The notes under the pieces are model-generated. The model saw nothing but the letters and a program-made list of their open reading frames with translations. It was not told the origin of the DNA and did no database searches. A stretch of DNA of 47,598 bases. Origin: Spirochaetaceae bacterium (lineage in GTDB: Bacteria; Spirochaetota; Spirochaetia; SZUA-6; Bin103). The translations under genes and the position numbers were made by a program. The stretch is from positions 1-47,598 of the forward strand of contig JAPOQV010000327.1 in NCBI GenBank assembly GCA_026710565.1, in the 5' to 3' direction. This document shows positions 15,877-24,792 of this stretch, piece by piece (the first letter of the stretch is position 1; each line of letters begins with the position of its first letter).

Positions 15877-16466
15877 TGTCATCTGCATCGAACGCGGGCA
15901 CGAACGGGGGTGTCCCCACCCGCGCGGAGGCGTGGGACCTGGTGCAGCGCTACATCGATTCGCAGGCTTTGCGCAATCACTGCCGGGCCGTGGAGGCGGT
16001 GATGCGCGCCGAGGCGGAGGCGGCAGGCGAGGACGCCGACGAGTGGGGGGTCATCGGCCTGGTGCACGACCTGGACTGGGAACGGTTCCCGGAGGAGCAC
16101 TGCCGCAAGACGGAGGCCATCCTTACGGAGGCGGGGTGGCCTGCCGGCTACATCCGCGCCGTGATGTCGCACGGCTGGCAGATCTGCACCGACGTGGAGC
16201 CCGTGAGCCTGCTGGAGAAGACCCTGTACGCGGTCGACGAGCTGGTCGGCTTCGTGACCGCCTGCGCGCTGGTGCGGCCGTCGAAGAGCGTGCGCGACCT
16301 CGAGGTCAAGTCGGTGCGCAAGAAGTGGAAGCAGAAGGGCTTCGCCGCCGGCGTCGACCGGGGGGTGATCGAGCGCGGCTGCGCGATGCTGGGCCGCGAC
16401 CTCGACGACCTGATCGGTGCCGTCATCGCCGGAATGCGGCCGGTGGCCGCCCGGATCGATCTGTAA
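15876..16466 (+). CDS. HD-domain phosphohydrolase-like protein
   Basis: 196 residues from the ATG at 15876, with GGAGG at 15865-15869. A single-domain HD protein: RNHCRAVEAVM gives the first metal histidine, GLVHDLDWERFPEEH the HD pair, and SHGWQIC a later histidine. The 115-130 helix LLEKTLYAVDELVGFVTACA is typical of HDIG small proteins. Substrate unknown. It is translationally coupled to glyA and followed 28 bp later by msrB. Confidence 0.8.
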   Translation: MSSASNAGTNGGVPTRAEAWDLVQRYIDSQALRNHCRAVEAVMRAEAEAAGEDADEWGVIGLVHDLDWERFPEEHCRKTEAILTEAGWPAGYIRAVMSHGWQICTDVEPVSLLEKTLYAVDELVGFVTACALVRPSKSVRDLEVKSVRKKWKQKGFAAGVDRGVIERGCAMLGRDLDDLIGAVIAGMRPVAARIDL

Positions 16467-16494
16467 GGTCGACCTGTAGAAGGAGGACCCGCCG

Positions 16495-16896
16495 GTGGAC
16501 AAGGTGAACAAGAGCGACGCAGAGTGGCGGCGCGAGTTGTCCGACGAGGAGTACCAGGTGACTCGCCGCAAGGGCACCGAAGCGCCGTTCACCGGGTGCT
16601 ACTGGCGCAGCAAGGAGCCGGGCGTCTACCGCTGCCGCTGCTGCGGGAGTCCCCTGTTCGACTCCGCCACCAAGTTCGACTCCGGAACCGGCTGGCCCAG
16701 CTTCACGTCCCCTCGTGACACAGACGCGGTGCAGACAGAGGAAGACCGGTCGCTGTTCATGCGCCGGACGGAGGTGCTCTGCGCCCGTTGCGACGCCCAT
16801 CTCGGCCACGTGTTCGACGACGGCCCGGCGCCGACCGGCAAGCGCTACTGCATCAACTCGGCGTCGCTCCGCCACGAGCCGGCCGATGCGTCTTGA
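16495..16896 (+). CDS. msrB: Peptide-methionine (R)-S-oxide reductase
   Basis: Repairs R-methionine sulfoxide in oxidised proteins. 133 residues from a GTG start with a strong GAAGGAGG about 8 nt upstream. Zinc cysteines are in CRCCG and CARCD, the substrate pocket in [10 protein letters not shown], and the catalytic cysteine in [10 protein letters not shown]. No signal peptide, so cytoplasmic. Third gene of glyA-HD-msrB. Its stop codon lies inside the -35 box of the tRNA cluster promoter. Confidence 0.95.
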   Translation: MDKVNKSDAEWRRELSDEEYQVTRRKGTEAPFTGCYWRSKEPGVYRCRCCGSPLFDSATKFDSGTGWPSFTSPRDTDAVQTEEDRSLFMRRTEVLCARCDAHLGHVFDDGPAPTGKRYCINSASLRHEPADAS

Positions 16897-16921
16897 CAAC
16901 GGAGGGAAACCGGGCTGAAGT
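16893..16921 (+). promoter_or_regulatory. Promoter of the tRNA cluster
   Basis: TTGACA (16893-16898) overlapping the msrB stop, 17-bp spacer, TGAAGT (16916-16921). The start would be about 6 nt before tRNA-His. Confidence 0.45.
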
Positions 16922-16933
16922 TCTCCGTCCACT

Positions 16934-17007
16934 GGTGGGTGTAGTTCAATCGGTAGAGCGCCAGACTGTGGATCTGGATGTTGTGGGTTCAAGCCCCATC
17001 ACCCACC
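16934..17007 (+). tRNA. tRNA-His (anticodon GTG)
   Basis: Acceptor GTGGGTG/CACCCAC plus the G-1 at 16934 pairing with C73, as His tRNAs need. Anticodon GTG at 16968-16970; T-arm TGTGGGTTCAAGCCCCATC. No encoded CCA. Confidence 0.95.
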
Positions 17008-17022
17008 CGATGCCCTCAGGCT

Positions 17023-17096
17023 GCGCCTGTAGCTCAGTTGGATAGAGCGACGGACTTCGAATCCGTAGGTCGCAGGTTCGAGTCCTGCCGGGCGTG
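17023..17096 (+). tRNA. tRNA-Arg (anticodon TCG)
   Basis: Anticodon stem ACGGA/TCCGT with loop CTTCGAA; T-arm GCAGGTTCGAGTCCTGC. The acceptor GCGCCTG/CGGGCGT has two G-T pairs. No encoded CCA. Confidence 0.93.
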
Positions 17097-17101
17097 GTAG
17101 C

Positions 17102-17174
17102 GGGCCGTTAGCTCAGTTGGTAGAGCAGCAGACTCTTAATCTGCGGGTCGAAGGTTCGAGTCCTTCACGGCTCA
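17102..17174 (+). tRNA. tRNA-Lys (anticodon CTT)
   Basis: Acceptor GGGCCGT/ACGGCTC, anticodon loop CTCTTAA, T-arm GAAGGTTCGAGTCCTTC. Only 5 bp after tRNA-Arg, so processed from a common transcript. No encoded CCA. Confidence 0.95.
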
Positions 17175-17195
17175 GGCGATCGTCTCCGGCCGCCC

Positions 17196-17225
17196 TTGAA
17201 CGCGGGGCGGTGCTCGCCGTACACT
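17196..17225 (+). promoter_or_regulatory. Second promoter inside the tRNA cluster
   Basis: TTGAAC (17196-17201), 18-bp spacer, TACACT (17220-17225) in the 133-bp gap between tRNA-Lys and tRNA-Leu; likely drives tRNA-Leu and tRNA-Gly. Confidence 0.5.
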
Positions 17226-17307
17226 CCATGCCGGGCGCACGGAGATGGCGGTAACGGCAGGGTGGGCGGTGTTCGACCGGGACGGCGGTCGCTGGCCGCC
17301 GGTGCCT

Positions 17308-17389
17308 GCGAGAGTGGTGGAACTGGCAGACACGCCAGATTTAGGATCTGGTGCCGCAAGGCATAAGGGTTCGAGTCCCTTCTCTCGCA
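17308..17389 (+). tRNA. tRNA-Leu (anticodon TAG)
   Basis: Class II tRNA of 82 nt with acceptor GCGAGAG/CTCTCGC, anticodon stem CCAGA/TCTGG with TAG, and variable arm TGCCGCAAGGCA. No encoded CCA. Confidence 0.95.
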
Positions 17390-17429
17390 CAGGTTCGATC
17401 AGAGGTGCTTCGACCGGTTTTGCCTCGAC

Positions 17430-17501
17430 GCGGGAATAGCTCAGTGGTAGAGCACCACGTTGCCAACGTGGAAGTCGCGGGTTCAAGTCCCGTTTCCCGC
17501 T
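17430..17501 (+). tRNA. tRNA-Gly (anticodon GCC)
   Basis: Acceptor GCGGGAA/TTCCCGC, anticodon stem CACGT/ACGTG with GCC, T-arm CGCGGGTTCAAGTCCCGT. No encoded CCA. Last tRNA before tig. Confidence 0.95.
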
Positions 17502-17566
17502 CTAGTACGGTTTTCGGACCGTTCGCCGTCCGCCGACCCGCCAGAGCGCCGCTACCGGACTGACCC

Positions 17567-18916
17567 GTGATAGAGAAGCAGGACGAGCAACTCCAGGAGA
17601 ACGCCGAGGTCAAGCTGTCGGTGACCGTCGCTGCGCCCGACGTGCAGCGCGTGTACGACGCCACCGTCGCCGAGCACTGCCGGACGGTCCGCATCAAGGG
17701 TTTCCGCAAGGGCAAGGTCCCGCGTGACGTCCTGATCCGCAAGGCGGGCGATGCGCTGCTGGCGGAGGCCGCCGAGCGCATCATCGGTGAGGCGGCCCAG
17801 GCGGCGTTGGAAGCCGCCGAGCATCCGCCGATCCGCTCCTCGCGCCCCCGGGTGGAGACGGAAGAGCCGCTCGCGGTCGGCTCCGCGTTCCGCTTCGACC
17901 TGCTGTACGACACCAAGCCGGAGGTCAGCCTGGGCCGCTACCGGGGCGTGGCCGTGACCCGTCACCGCTTTCGCATCGAAGACGGTGACCTGCAGCGCGA
18001 GCTGGACGCCATCCGCGACCAGAACGCCGTGGTGGTGGAGAAGCAGTCCGACGTGGTCGAGAGCGGTGACGTGGTGGAGATCGACTACGTGGAGGTCGAA
18101 GACGGCCGTACGGTCGCCGCCACGCGGCGTGAAGGTTTCGTGTTCGAGGTCGGCACCGGCTACAACCAGCACCGCATCGACGACGACCTGGTCGGCATGC
18201 GGGTCGACGAGGAGCGCGACATCGACAAGACCTATCCCGACGACTTCGAGGCTGAGGCGCTCGCCGGCCGGTCGGTCTCGTTGCGGGTCCGCGTGCGCCG
18301 GTTGCGTGAGAAGCAGCTACCGGCGCTCGACGACGAGCTGGCCCAGGACGTCAGCGAGCGATTCGAGACCCTGGAGGACCTCAAGACGGACATCCGCGAG
18401 CGCTTGCGGAGCAACGGCGACCGGATCGTCCGCGAGCGGCTGATCTCGGCGATCATCACCGCCGTGGAGGAATCCTCGGTGGTCCCCGTGCCGCGCTCCC
18501 TGGTGGATGCCGGCCTGGCCGCCGAGTGGTCGGCCATGGTGTCGCGCTACGGTGGCAGCGAGCGCCGGGTGACTCTGGCGCTGGAGCGGTCCGGGACCGA
18601 CCGCAACGCGCTCTTCGAGCAGTGGCGGCCGGCGGTCGAGCGCCGCACCCGCCTGATGCTGGTCACGGACCGCCTGGCCGACGCCGAGGGTATCGAGGTC
18701 GCCGACGACGAGGTGGAGCAGGAGCTGGAGCGCCGCGCGCGCTCGCGCTCGATGGAGGTCGAAGAGCTGCGCGAAGCGTATGAGAGCAACGACCTGCTGC
18801 CGTCCCTGCGGGCGGATCTCCGCAACGAGAAGCTCTACGACCGGCTGATAGAGCTGGCCGCGGTCAAGGACGGCGACGAACTCCCCTATGTGGACTTGGT
18901 ATCCGGAAACAGCTAA
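17567..18916 (+). CDS. tig: Trigger factor
   Basis: Ribosome-associated chaperone and prolyl isomerase, 449 residues. The N-terminal ribosome-docking signature is VRIKGFRKGKVPRDVL (about residues 42-57). The central FKBP-like domain covers about 155-245 (SGDVVEIDYVEV, MRVDEERDIDKTYPDD), and the helical C-terminal chaperone arms follow. The start is GTG at 17567; no Shine-Dalgarno. It precedes clpP and clpX as in many bacteria, linking folding of new chains to ATP-dependent proteolysis. Confidence 0.96.
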   Translation: MIEKQDEQLQENAEVKLSVTVAAPDVQRVYDATVAEHCRTVRIKGFRKGKVPRDVLIRKAGDALLAEAAERIIGEAAQAALEAAEHPPIRSSRPRVETEEPLAVGSAFRFDLLYDTKPEVSLGRYRGVAVTRHRFRIEDGDLQRELDAIRDQNAVVVEKQSDVVESGDVVEIDYVEVEDGRTVAATRREGFVFEVGTGYNQHRIDDDLVGMRVDEERDIDKTYPDDFEAEALAGRSVSLRVRVRRLREKQLPALDDELAQDVSERFETLEDLKTDIRERLRSNGDRIVRERLISAIITAVEESSVVPVPRSLVDAGLAAEWSAMVSRYGGSERRVTLALERSGTDRNALFEQWRPAVERRTRLMLVTDRLADAEGIEVADDEVEQELERRARSRSMEVEELREAYESNDLLPSLRADLRNEKLYDRLIELAAVKDGDELPYVDLVSGNS

Positions 18917-18930
18917 CTTTGGGTCGCCGG

Positions 18931-18946
18931 CGGGGAATCCTCCCCG
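18931..18946 (+). promoter_or_regulatory. Intercistronic hairpin between tig and clpP
   Basis: CGGGGA-ATCC-TCCCCG, a 6-bp stem 15 bp after the tig stop, without a T run. It may set mRNA stability or partial termination between tig and clpP. Confidence 0.35.
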
Positions 18947-18963
18947 AGCCCAGCGCACCGACC

Positions 18964-19001
18964 ATGGACCGACCACTCACATGAGCCGAGCACTTTCATG
19001 A
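18964..19001 (+). promoter_or_regulatory. Two tandem six-codon mini-ORFs chained to the clpP start
   Basis: ATG at 18964 reads MDRPLT-stop; its stop overlaps the ATG at 18981 (ATGA), which reads MSRALS-stop; that stop overlaps the clpP ATG at 18998 (ATGA). The two mini-ORFs are a 17-bp tandem duplication: CCGACCACTCACATGA and CCGAGCACTTTCATGA agree at 13 of 16 positions. None of the three starts has a Shine-Dalgarno. Confidence 0.5.
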
Positions 19002-19611
19002 ACGAACAGCTCAACGCCCTCGTACCCATCGTCATCGAACAGACCGGGCGTGGCGAACGCTCCTACGACATCTACTCCCGGCTGCTCAAGGACCGGATCG
19101 TCTTCATCGACGGCGAGATCTACGACATCACCGCCGATCTGGTGGTGGCGCAACTTCTGTTCCTGGAGTCACAGGATCCTGAGAAGGACATCCACGTCTA
19201 CATAAACTCGCCGGGCGGCATGGTGACCGCAGGACTGGCCATCTACGACACCTTGCGTTACATCAGCGCCGACGTGCAGACGATCTGTCTGGGTCAGGCG
19301 GCGTCGATGGGCGCGTTGCTGCTGGCCGCCGGAACCAAGGGCAAGCGGACCGCCCTGCCGTCCGCCCGGCTTCTGATCCATCAGCCGTGGGGCGGCGTCT
19401 CCGGGCAGGCGGCCGACATCGGCATCCAGGCGCGGGAGCTGGTGCGCCTGAAGCGACTCATCATCAGCTACTTCGCAGAGTGCACGGGCAAGGAGGAGAG
19501 CGTCGTTGCTCACGACCTGGAACGGGACTACTATATGTCGTCGCACGAGGCTGCAGAGTACGGCCTGATCGACAAGGTGCTTACCAGGCGGGGTCCTGAC
19601 GAGGCGAGCTG

Positions 19612-19612
<1 letters not shown>
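18998..19612 (+). CDS. clpP: ATP-dependent Clp protease proteolytic subunit
   Basis: Serine protease barrel that degrades proteins unfolded by ClpX or ClpA/C. 204 residues. Catalytic Ser is in [13 protein letters not shown], His in LLIHQPWGG, and Asp in [37 protein letters not shown] lines the active site. The N-terminus begins [20 protein letters not shown], typical, with little or no propeptide. Its stop overlaps the clpX ATG by one base (TGATG). Two mini-ORFs immediately precede it. Confidence 0.97.
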
Positions 19613-20862
<1,250 letters not shown>

Positions 20863-20866
20863 CGCC

Positions 20867-21454
20867 ATGCTGCGTCCCGCTGACGTCTGGACCATGGCTC
20901 GGGCACCCGAGGGCACGGCCGTGCTGATCCGGCCGTCGGGGGCGGACGTGGCCGTGCCGATCTTCGTCGACCACTGTATCGCGCAGTCGATCTACATCGC
21001 CCTGCGCGGCGAACGGCAGAGCCGGCCGCTCACGCACGATCTGTTCCTGCAGACGCTGGCCGCGATGAAGACATCCGTGGAGCGCGTGGAGATCACGGAG
21101 ATCAAGAGCGTCGGCGGCCACGGCACCTTCTTCGCGCGGCTGGTGCTGCTCCAGGACGGGCAGCAGGTGGAAGTGGATTCCCGCACGTCCGACGCCATCG
21201 CCATCGCGCTGCGCGCCAAGTGTCCGATCTTCATCGACGAGGACGTGGTCGAGCAGGCGGCGATCCCGGTGTCGACGGTGGAGAGCGGGGAATCACAGGA
21301 GGACGACCAGAGCGACCAGGACGACGCGGAAGCTGCAGAAGGCGATCCGGTCGGCCAGCTCAAGCGCGATCTCGCCATCGCGGTCCAGGAAGAGAACTAC
21401 GAGGAGGCGGCGCGGCTGCGCGACCGCATCACCGAGCTGGAAGGCTCCTCGTAA
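20867..21454 (+). CDS. Bifunctional nuclease (DUF151) domain protein with UVR motif
   Basis: 195 residues. The BFN domain (about 15-145) includes VPIFVDHCIAQSIYIAL and VDSRTSDAIAIALRAKCPIF, close to the family consensus. An acidic linker (ESQEDDQSDQDDAEAAEGD) leads to a C-terminal UVR motif, LKRDLAIAVQEENYEEAARL, as in UvrB/UvrC contact helices and Clp-associated regulators. Four bases after clpX, so probably in the same operon. In the family both RNase and DNase activity have been reported; the link to Clp is inferred from context. Confidence 0.88.
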   Translation: MLRPADVWTMARAPEGTAVLIRPSGADVAVPIFVDHCIAQSIYIALRGERQSRPLTHDLFLQTLAAMKTSVERVEITEIKSVGGHGTFFARLVLLQDGQQVEVDSRTSDAIAIALRAKCPIFIDEDVVEQAAIPVSTVESGESQEDDQSDQDDAEAAEGDPVGQLKRDLAIAVQEENYEEAARLRDRITELEGSS

Positions 21455-21462
21455 AGACTGCC

Positions 21463-21502
21463 GGCCGCCGGGCCAACTCTGGCCGCCGGGCCAACTCCGG
21501 CC
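21463..21502. repeat. 18-bp tandem repeat, 2.2 copies
   Basis: GGCCGCCGGGCCAACTCT twice (the second ends in C), then GGCC. It fills the 54-bp gap between the convergent bfn and carD stops. Confidence 0.85.
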
Positions 21503-21508
21503 GTGCGG

Positions 21509-22336
21509 CTATTCGTCGCCCTTTTGCTTGACGTTCTTCAGCCGCTCTTCGATGAGGGTCTCGATCTCGGCTTTCTCCTTGCCGAGCGAGTACGAAACCT
21601 CGTCCACCATGAGCCGCAACGCGCTGTCGTACAGCTTGCGCTCCAGGATCGGCAGCTCCTTGATCCTGCTGCGGTAGGACAGCGAGCGCACGACCGAGGC
21701 GATGTCGTCGACCGCGCCCTGCTTCAGGAGATCCAGGTTCATCTGGTAGCGCAGCTTCCAGTCGGTGGGGATCGGATCGAAGTCCTCGGCGATCAGCCGG
21801 AGGGCGCGTTCGGCCTTTCGCTTGCTGACGATGGCGCGAATGCCAAGCCTGTCCGCCTTGTCGACGGGAATCATGATCGTCATGTCGGAGACTTCCAGGT
21901 AGACGACGTAGTAGAGAGTGGGGTTGCCCTGGAATTCCCGGTCCTCCAGCCGTTCGATCCTGCCGACGCCCTGCAGGGGGTAGACGATCTGCTGGCCCAC
22001 GGAGTAACGCGTCTTCGCGCGTGTGACCGACTTCCGCTTGGTCGCGGCGTGCTTGGTCGCGGCGTCCCTGGCCGGCGACGCGTCGTCCAGGGACGCGGCC
22101 GCCTTGACGGCGGCATCGTCGACCGTGCCATTGGTCCCATCGGCCTGCTCGGCTGCCGGTTTGGTGCGCCGTTTGGCGGCGGCTGGACGCTTGCTGCCGC
22201 CGCTCCTGACCGCCCCGGGTTTACTGGTCGACTTCCGCTTTGCAGCCTTCGGTTCGCCGACCGCCTGCGGCTGCGTCGATTCCGTGGGCTCGGTAGACTT
22301 GGTCGCGTCTTCGTTCGCAGACGCGGCTGACCCCAT
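21509..22336 (-). CDS. CarD-family transcription regulator with long basic N-terminal tail
   Basis: 275 residues from the ATG at 22336. Residues about 110-275 are a CarD/CdnL module: the RNA polymerase-interacting Tudor-like domain starts YSVGQQIVYPLQGVGRIERL and the helical DNA-binding part contains IPTDWKLRYQMNLDLLK and EVSYSLGKEKAEIETLIEER. Residues 1-108 are low-complexity and rich in Ala, Lys, Arg, Ser and Thr (GGSKRPAAAKRRTKPAAEQ), like histone-H1-type tails. CarD proteins stabilise RNA polymerase open complexes at stable-RNA promoters. The gene has a promoter whose -10 lies 6 nt from the ATG. The CarD part is firm; the role of the tail is unknown. Confidence 0.9.
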   Translation of the reverse strand: MGSAASANEDATKSTEPTESTQPQAVGEPKAAKRKSTSKPGAVRSGGSKRPAAAKRRTKPAAEQADGTNGTVDDAAVKAAASLDDASPARDAATKHAATKRKSVTRAKTRYSVGQQIVYPLQGVGRIERLEDREFQGNPTLYYVVYLEVSDMTIMIPVDKADRLGIRAIVSKRKAERALRLIAEDFDPIPTDWKLRYQMNLDLLKQGAVDDIASVVRSLSYRSRIKELPILERKLYDSALRLMVDEVSYSLGKEKAEIETLIEERLKNVKQKGDE

Positions 22337-22342
22337 GACCGA

Positions 22343-22371
22343 AGTATCGCACAGAGACCGTTCCGGGTCAA
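22343..22371 (-). promoter_or_regulatory. carD promoter, leaderless geometry
   Basis: Minus strand TTGACC (22371-22366), 17-bp spacer, GATACT (22348-22343), then 6 nt to the ATG. The expected start nucleotide is the A of the ATG. Confidence 0.6.
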
Positions 22372-22373
22372 AA

Positions 22374-22379
22374 CAGAAT
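22374..22379 (+). promoter_or_regulatory. -10 box before the TVP38-like gene
   Basis: CAGAAT ends 5 nt before the GTG at 22385. It abuts the carD -35 box, so the two divergent promoters share sequence. The -35 is poor. Confidence 0.35.
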
Positions 22380-22384
22380 CGCCG

Positions 22385-23215
22385 GTGACCGCTCCCGGAC
22401 GGCCCCGCAGCCGCTTGGTTCGGGTGCTGAGCATCGCCGGCTACCCGGCACTCTTCGCGGCGATCGGGGTGGTCGCCATCGTCTTCTGGGACCCCCTGCT
22501 GTCCCTGATGAAGGACCCGGAGGAGCTCCGCGTACGGGTGGAGACCTACGGGGTGGCGGCCCCTGCGGTGTTCATCGCCGTCCAGGTGTTGCAGGTGGTG
22601 GTATTCGCGATCCCGGGGGAATTCCCGCAGTTGGCTGCCGGGTACCTGTTCGGGATCCCGCTTGGCATCGTCCTGACGCTGGGCGGAGCGGCGCTCGGCT
22701 CGGCCATCGGGTTTCTGCTGGCGCGCCTGCTCGGGCGCCCGTTCCTGCACGCGATCGTTTCGGAGAAACGGAGCAGGCAGGTGGAGGACATGATCGCCTC
22801 GCCGCGCGGGGTGGCCACGCTCTTCCTGCTGTACCTGATTCCGGGGATCCCCAAGGACGTCCTGTGCTACGTGGCCGGCATCGGCCCCCTGCGGCTGGGC
22901 GTCTACCTGCTGGCCAGCACGGTCGGGCGCCTCCCCGGTGTGGCGGTGAGCGTGATTTCCGGGGACGCCGCCGCCGAACGGCAGTGGGCGGTCGTGGCGG
23001 TCGCGCTGGGAATCGCCGCGGTGTTCTTCGTGGCTGGATTCCTGCTGCGCCGCCGCCTCCTGGAGGTGCTGCAGCGCTTCGCGCGGCTCGATGAGCCCCG
23101 GCCGCCCGATGAGCCCCGGCCGCCCGCCGAAGGGGAGCCGTCCGGTCAGCCGGGCAGGAGCTCCGGAACGGCGGCGACACCGGCAGGCAGGTCGGCGCGC
23201 CGGAAACCCAGGTAG
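22385..23215 (+). CDS. TVP38/TMEM64 (VTT-domain) membrane protein
   Basis: 276 residues with about six membrane segments. The VTT core is recognisable: GEFPQLAAGYLFGIPLGIVL, then ALGSAIGFLLARLLGRPF, and FLLYLIPGIPKDVLCYVAG, the conserved P-G-x-P-x-D. The family acts as lipid scramblase or transporter in membranes, though bacterial roles are poorly known. A charged, Pro-rich tail (from about 236) contains a duplicated DEPRPP and ends by overlapping the 3' end of the opposing peptide-binding-protein gene by 70 bp. GTG start, no Shine-Dalgarno. Confidence 0.88.
   Translation: MTAPGRPRSRLVRVLSIAGYPALFAAIGVVAIVFWDPLLSLMKDPEELRVRVETYGVAAPAVFIAVQVLQVVVFAIPGEFPQLAAGYLFGIPLGIVLTLGGAALGSAIGFLLARLLGRPFLHAIVSEKRSRQVEDMIASPRGVATLFLLYLIPGIPKDVLCYVAGIGPLRLGVYLLASTVGRLPGVAVSVISGDAAAERQWAVVAVALGIAAVFFVAGFLLRRRLLEVLQRFARLDEPRPPDEPRPPAEGEPSGQPGRSSGTAATPAGRSARRKPR
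23090..23125. repeat. 18-bp tandem duplication in the TVP38-like tail
   Basis: GATGAGCCCCGGCCGCCC occurs twice in a row, encoding DEPRPP-DEPRPP. Confidence 0.9.
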
Positions 23216-24792
23216 CGGAACGGGTGGATGTCCAGCAGGTTCGGGGACCAGCCGGAGACGCGCTGCAGGTCGATGAGAGAATAGGACACAAGGTGATTCA
23301 CCGGCAGGATGACCGCGTCCTGCAGCAGCAGCTCCTCCGCCTCCGCCAGCAGTTCCAGGCGGTCGAGGCCCGTCGAACCGAGGGCCTGGTCGATCATCCG
23401 ATCGTAGTCGCGTGACGAGTACCCGGCGTCGTTGAGGTTGCTCGAGCTCGTCCACATCTGCAGGAAGCTGATCGGATCGATGAAGTCGCCGATCCAGCTA
23501 CTGATCGTCAAGGTAAAGTTGCCCGCCTTCACCTCTCCCAGGTACTGCTCGTAATCCGGTATCACCGCCACGGTGACGTCGATCCCCAGGTTGGACTCCC
23601 AGGCCGTCTCGAGGTCCGCTGCCAGCCCGGCGGCCCAGGCGCCCGCTACCGTGACCGTGATCGGCGGGAGCCCGGTGCCGTCTGCGAAGCCGGCCTGCTC
23701 CAGCAGACGCCGCGCGGTGCGCAGGTCCTGGGCCGGGATGCCTTCCACGGCCGGATAGTTCGCCGTGCGCGGCACCAGGCCGCTGGTCGGGAAGCGCACC
23801 CGCTCCGGGGTGCGCACCATCTCCCACGGAATCATCAGGACGAGCGCCCGCCGCACGCGAACGTCATCGAACGGCGGATCGCTCGACTTGAACACGAAGT
23901 AGGTGGTGCCGAACAGCCGGTTGGCGACGACGAATGGGGAAATCTGCGTGGCCGTCGGTCCACTCCCGTCGAAGGAGTCGGCCCAGTGAATCTCTCCGGC
24001 AAGGAATCCGGCGTTGACCGCGGCCAGGTCTTCGAAGGCGCGGATGCGCACGCGGTCGAGCTCGACCGTCGATCGTGCCCAGTAGTGCGGATTGCGTTCG
24101 AACACCATCTCGTCCGCGTTCCGCTGCGTCAGGGAGAACGGACCGTTGCCGATGACCGGCGCCTGCCGCTCCCAACCGACCTGCGCGCGGTACGCAGGGT
24201 AGACCGGGGCGAAGGCGTGGTGTGCCAGCGTGCTCAGGAAGTGCTCGGCCGGCCGATCGAGCACGACCTCCAGTTCGACAGGCGAGATCACGCGGATGCC
24301 GACCGCCTCTTCGTCGGTATTCGCCCCCGAACGGTAGTCGGCGACGCCTTCGATCACGTCGAACAGCACCGAGTACTCGGCCTGCTCGCCGGGGTTGATG
24401 ATGCGCAGCCAGGACGCGCGAAAGTCCTCCGCGATCACCTGGGTACCGTCCGAGAAGCGGGCGTTGTCGCGCAGCAGAAAGCGGTAGCGCCGTCCGTCGT
24501 CGGACACATGCCAGGAGTGTGCCACTCCGGGAACGGGATCGAGCGTATCGGGATGGTAGGAGACCAGGCCTTCCGACAGCGCCGTGAAGAGTTGCGCTTC
24601 GGTTGTGGTGAAGGCGTGCAGCGGGTCGAGAGCCGCGTCCACGGTGCGGAAGGCCACGAGCATCTCCCGAGCCGCCGCCTCGTCGGCGCCGATCGTGGGA
24701 GCGGTCGTGACCGCGAGCGCGGCGCCCAGCGCGGCCGCCAGCCGGCGCGACAGGGTGCGCGCGCGTCCCATCCGTACCGCCCGACCCATCAT
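23146..24792 (-). CDS. Extracellular solute-binding protein, oligopeptide type (SBP family 5)
   Basis: 548 residues. N-terminal signal peptide MMGRAVRMGRARTLSRRLAA with a hydrophobic run to about residue 36 and likely cleavage after GA or AEA; no lipobox. Domains follow the OppA/DppA pattern: LDPLHAFTTTEAQLFTALSE, DGRRYRFLLRDNARFSDGT, FSLTQRNADEMVFERNPHYW, and FKSSDPPFDDVRVRRALVLM. It binds peptides or similar ligands for an ABC importer; no permease or ATPase genes are adjacent, so it is an orphan or serves a distant transporter. It begins inside the rhomboid stop (ATGA). Confidence 0.93.
   Translation of the reverse strand: MMGRAVRMGRARTLSRRLAAALGAALAVTTAPTIGADEAAAREMLVAFRTVDAALDPLHAFTTTEAQLFTALSEGLVSYHPDTLDPVPGVAHSWHVSDDGRRYRFLLRDNARFSDGTQVIAEDFRASWLRIINPGEQAEYSVLFDVIEGVADYRSGANTDEEAVGIRVISPVELEVVLDRPAEHFLSTLAHHAFAPVYPAYRAQVGWERQAPVIGNGPFSLTQRNADEMVFERNPHYWARSTVELDRVRIRAFEDLAAVNAGFLAGEIHWADSFDGSGPTATQISPFVVANRLFGTTYFVFKSSDPPFDDVRVRRALVLMIPWEMVRTPERVRFPTSGLVPRTANYPAVEGIPAQDLRTARRLLEQAGFADGTGLPPITVTVAGAWAAGLAADLETAWESNLGIDVTVAVIPDYEQYLGEVKAGNFTLTISSWIGDFIDPISFLQMWTSSSNLNDAGYSSRDYDRMIDQALGSTGLDRLELLAEAEELLLQDAVILPVNHLVSYSLIDLQRVSGWSPNLLDIHPFRYLGFRRADLPAGVAAVPELLPG

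Noticed and set aside
16423..16992. Long minus-strand frame opposite msrB
   Set aside because: msrB on the plus strand has all catalytic motifs; the opposite frame is a shadow and crosses a tRNA.
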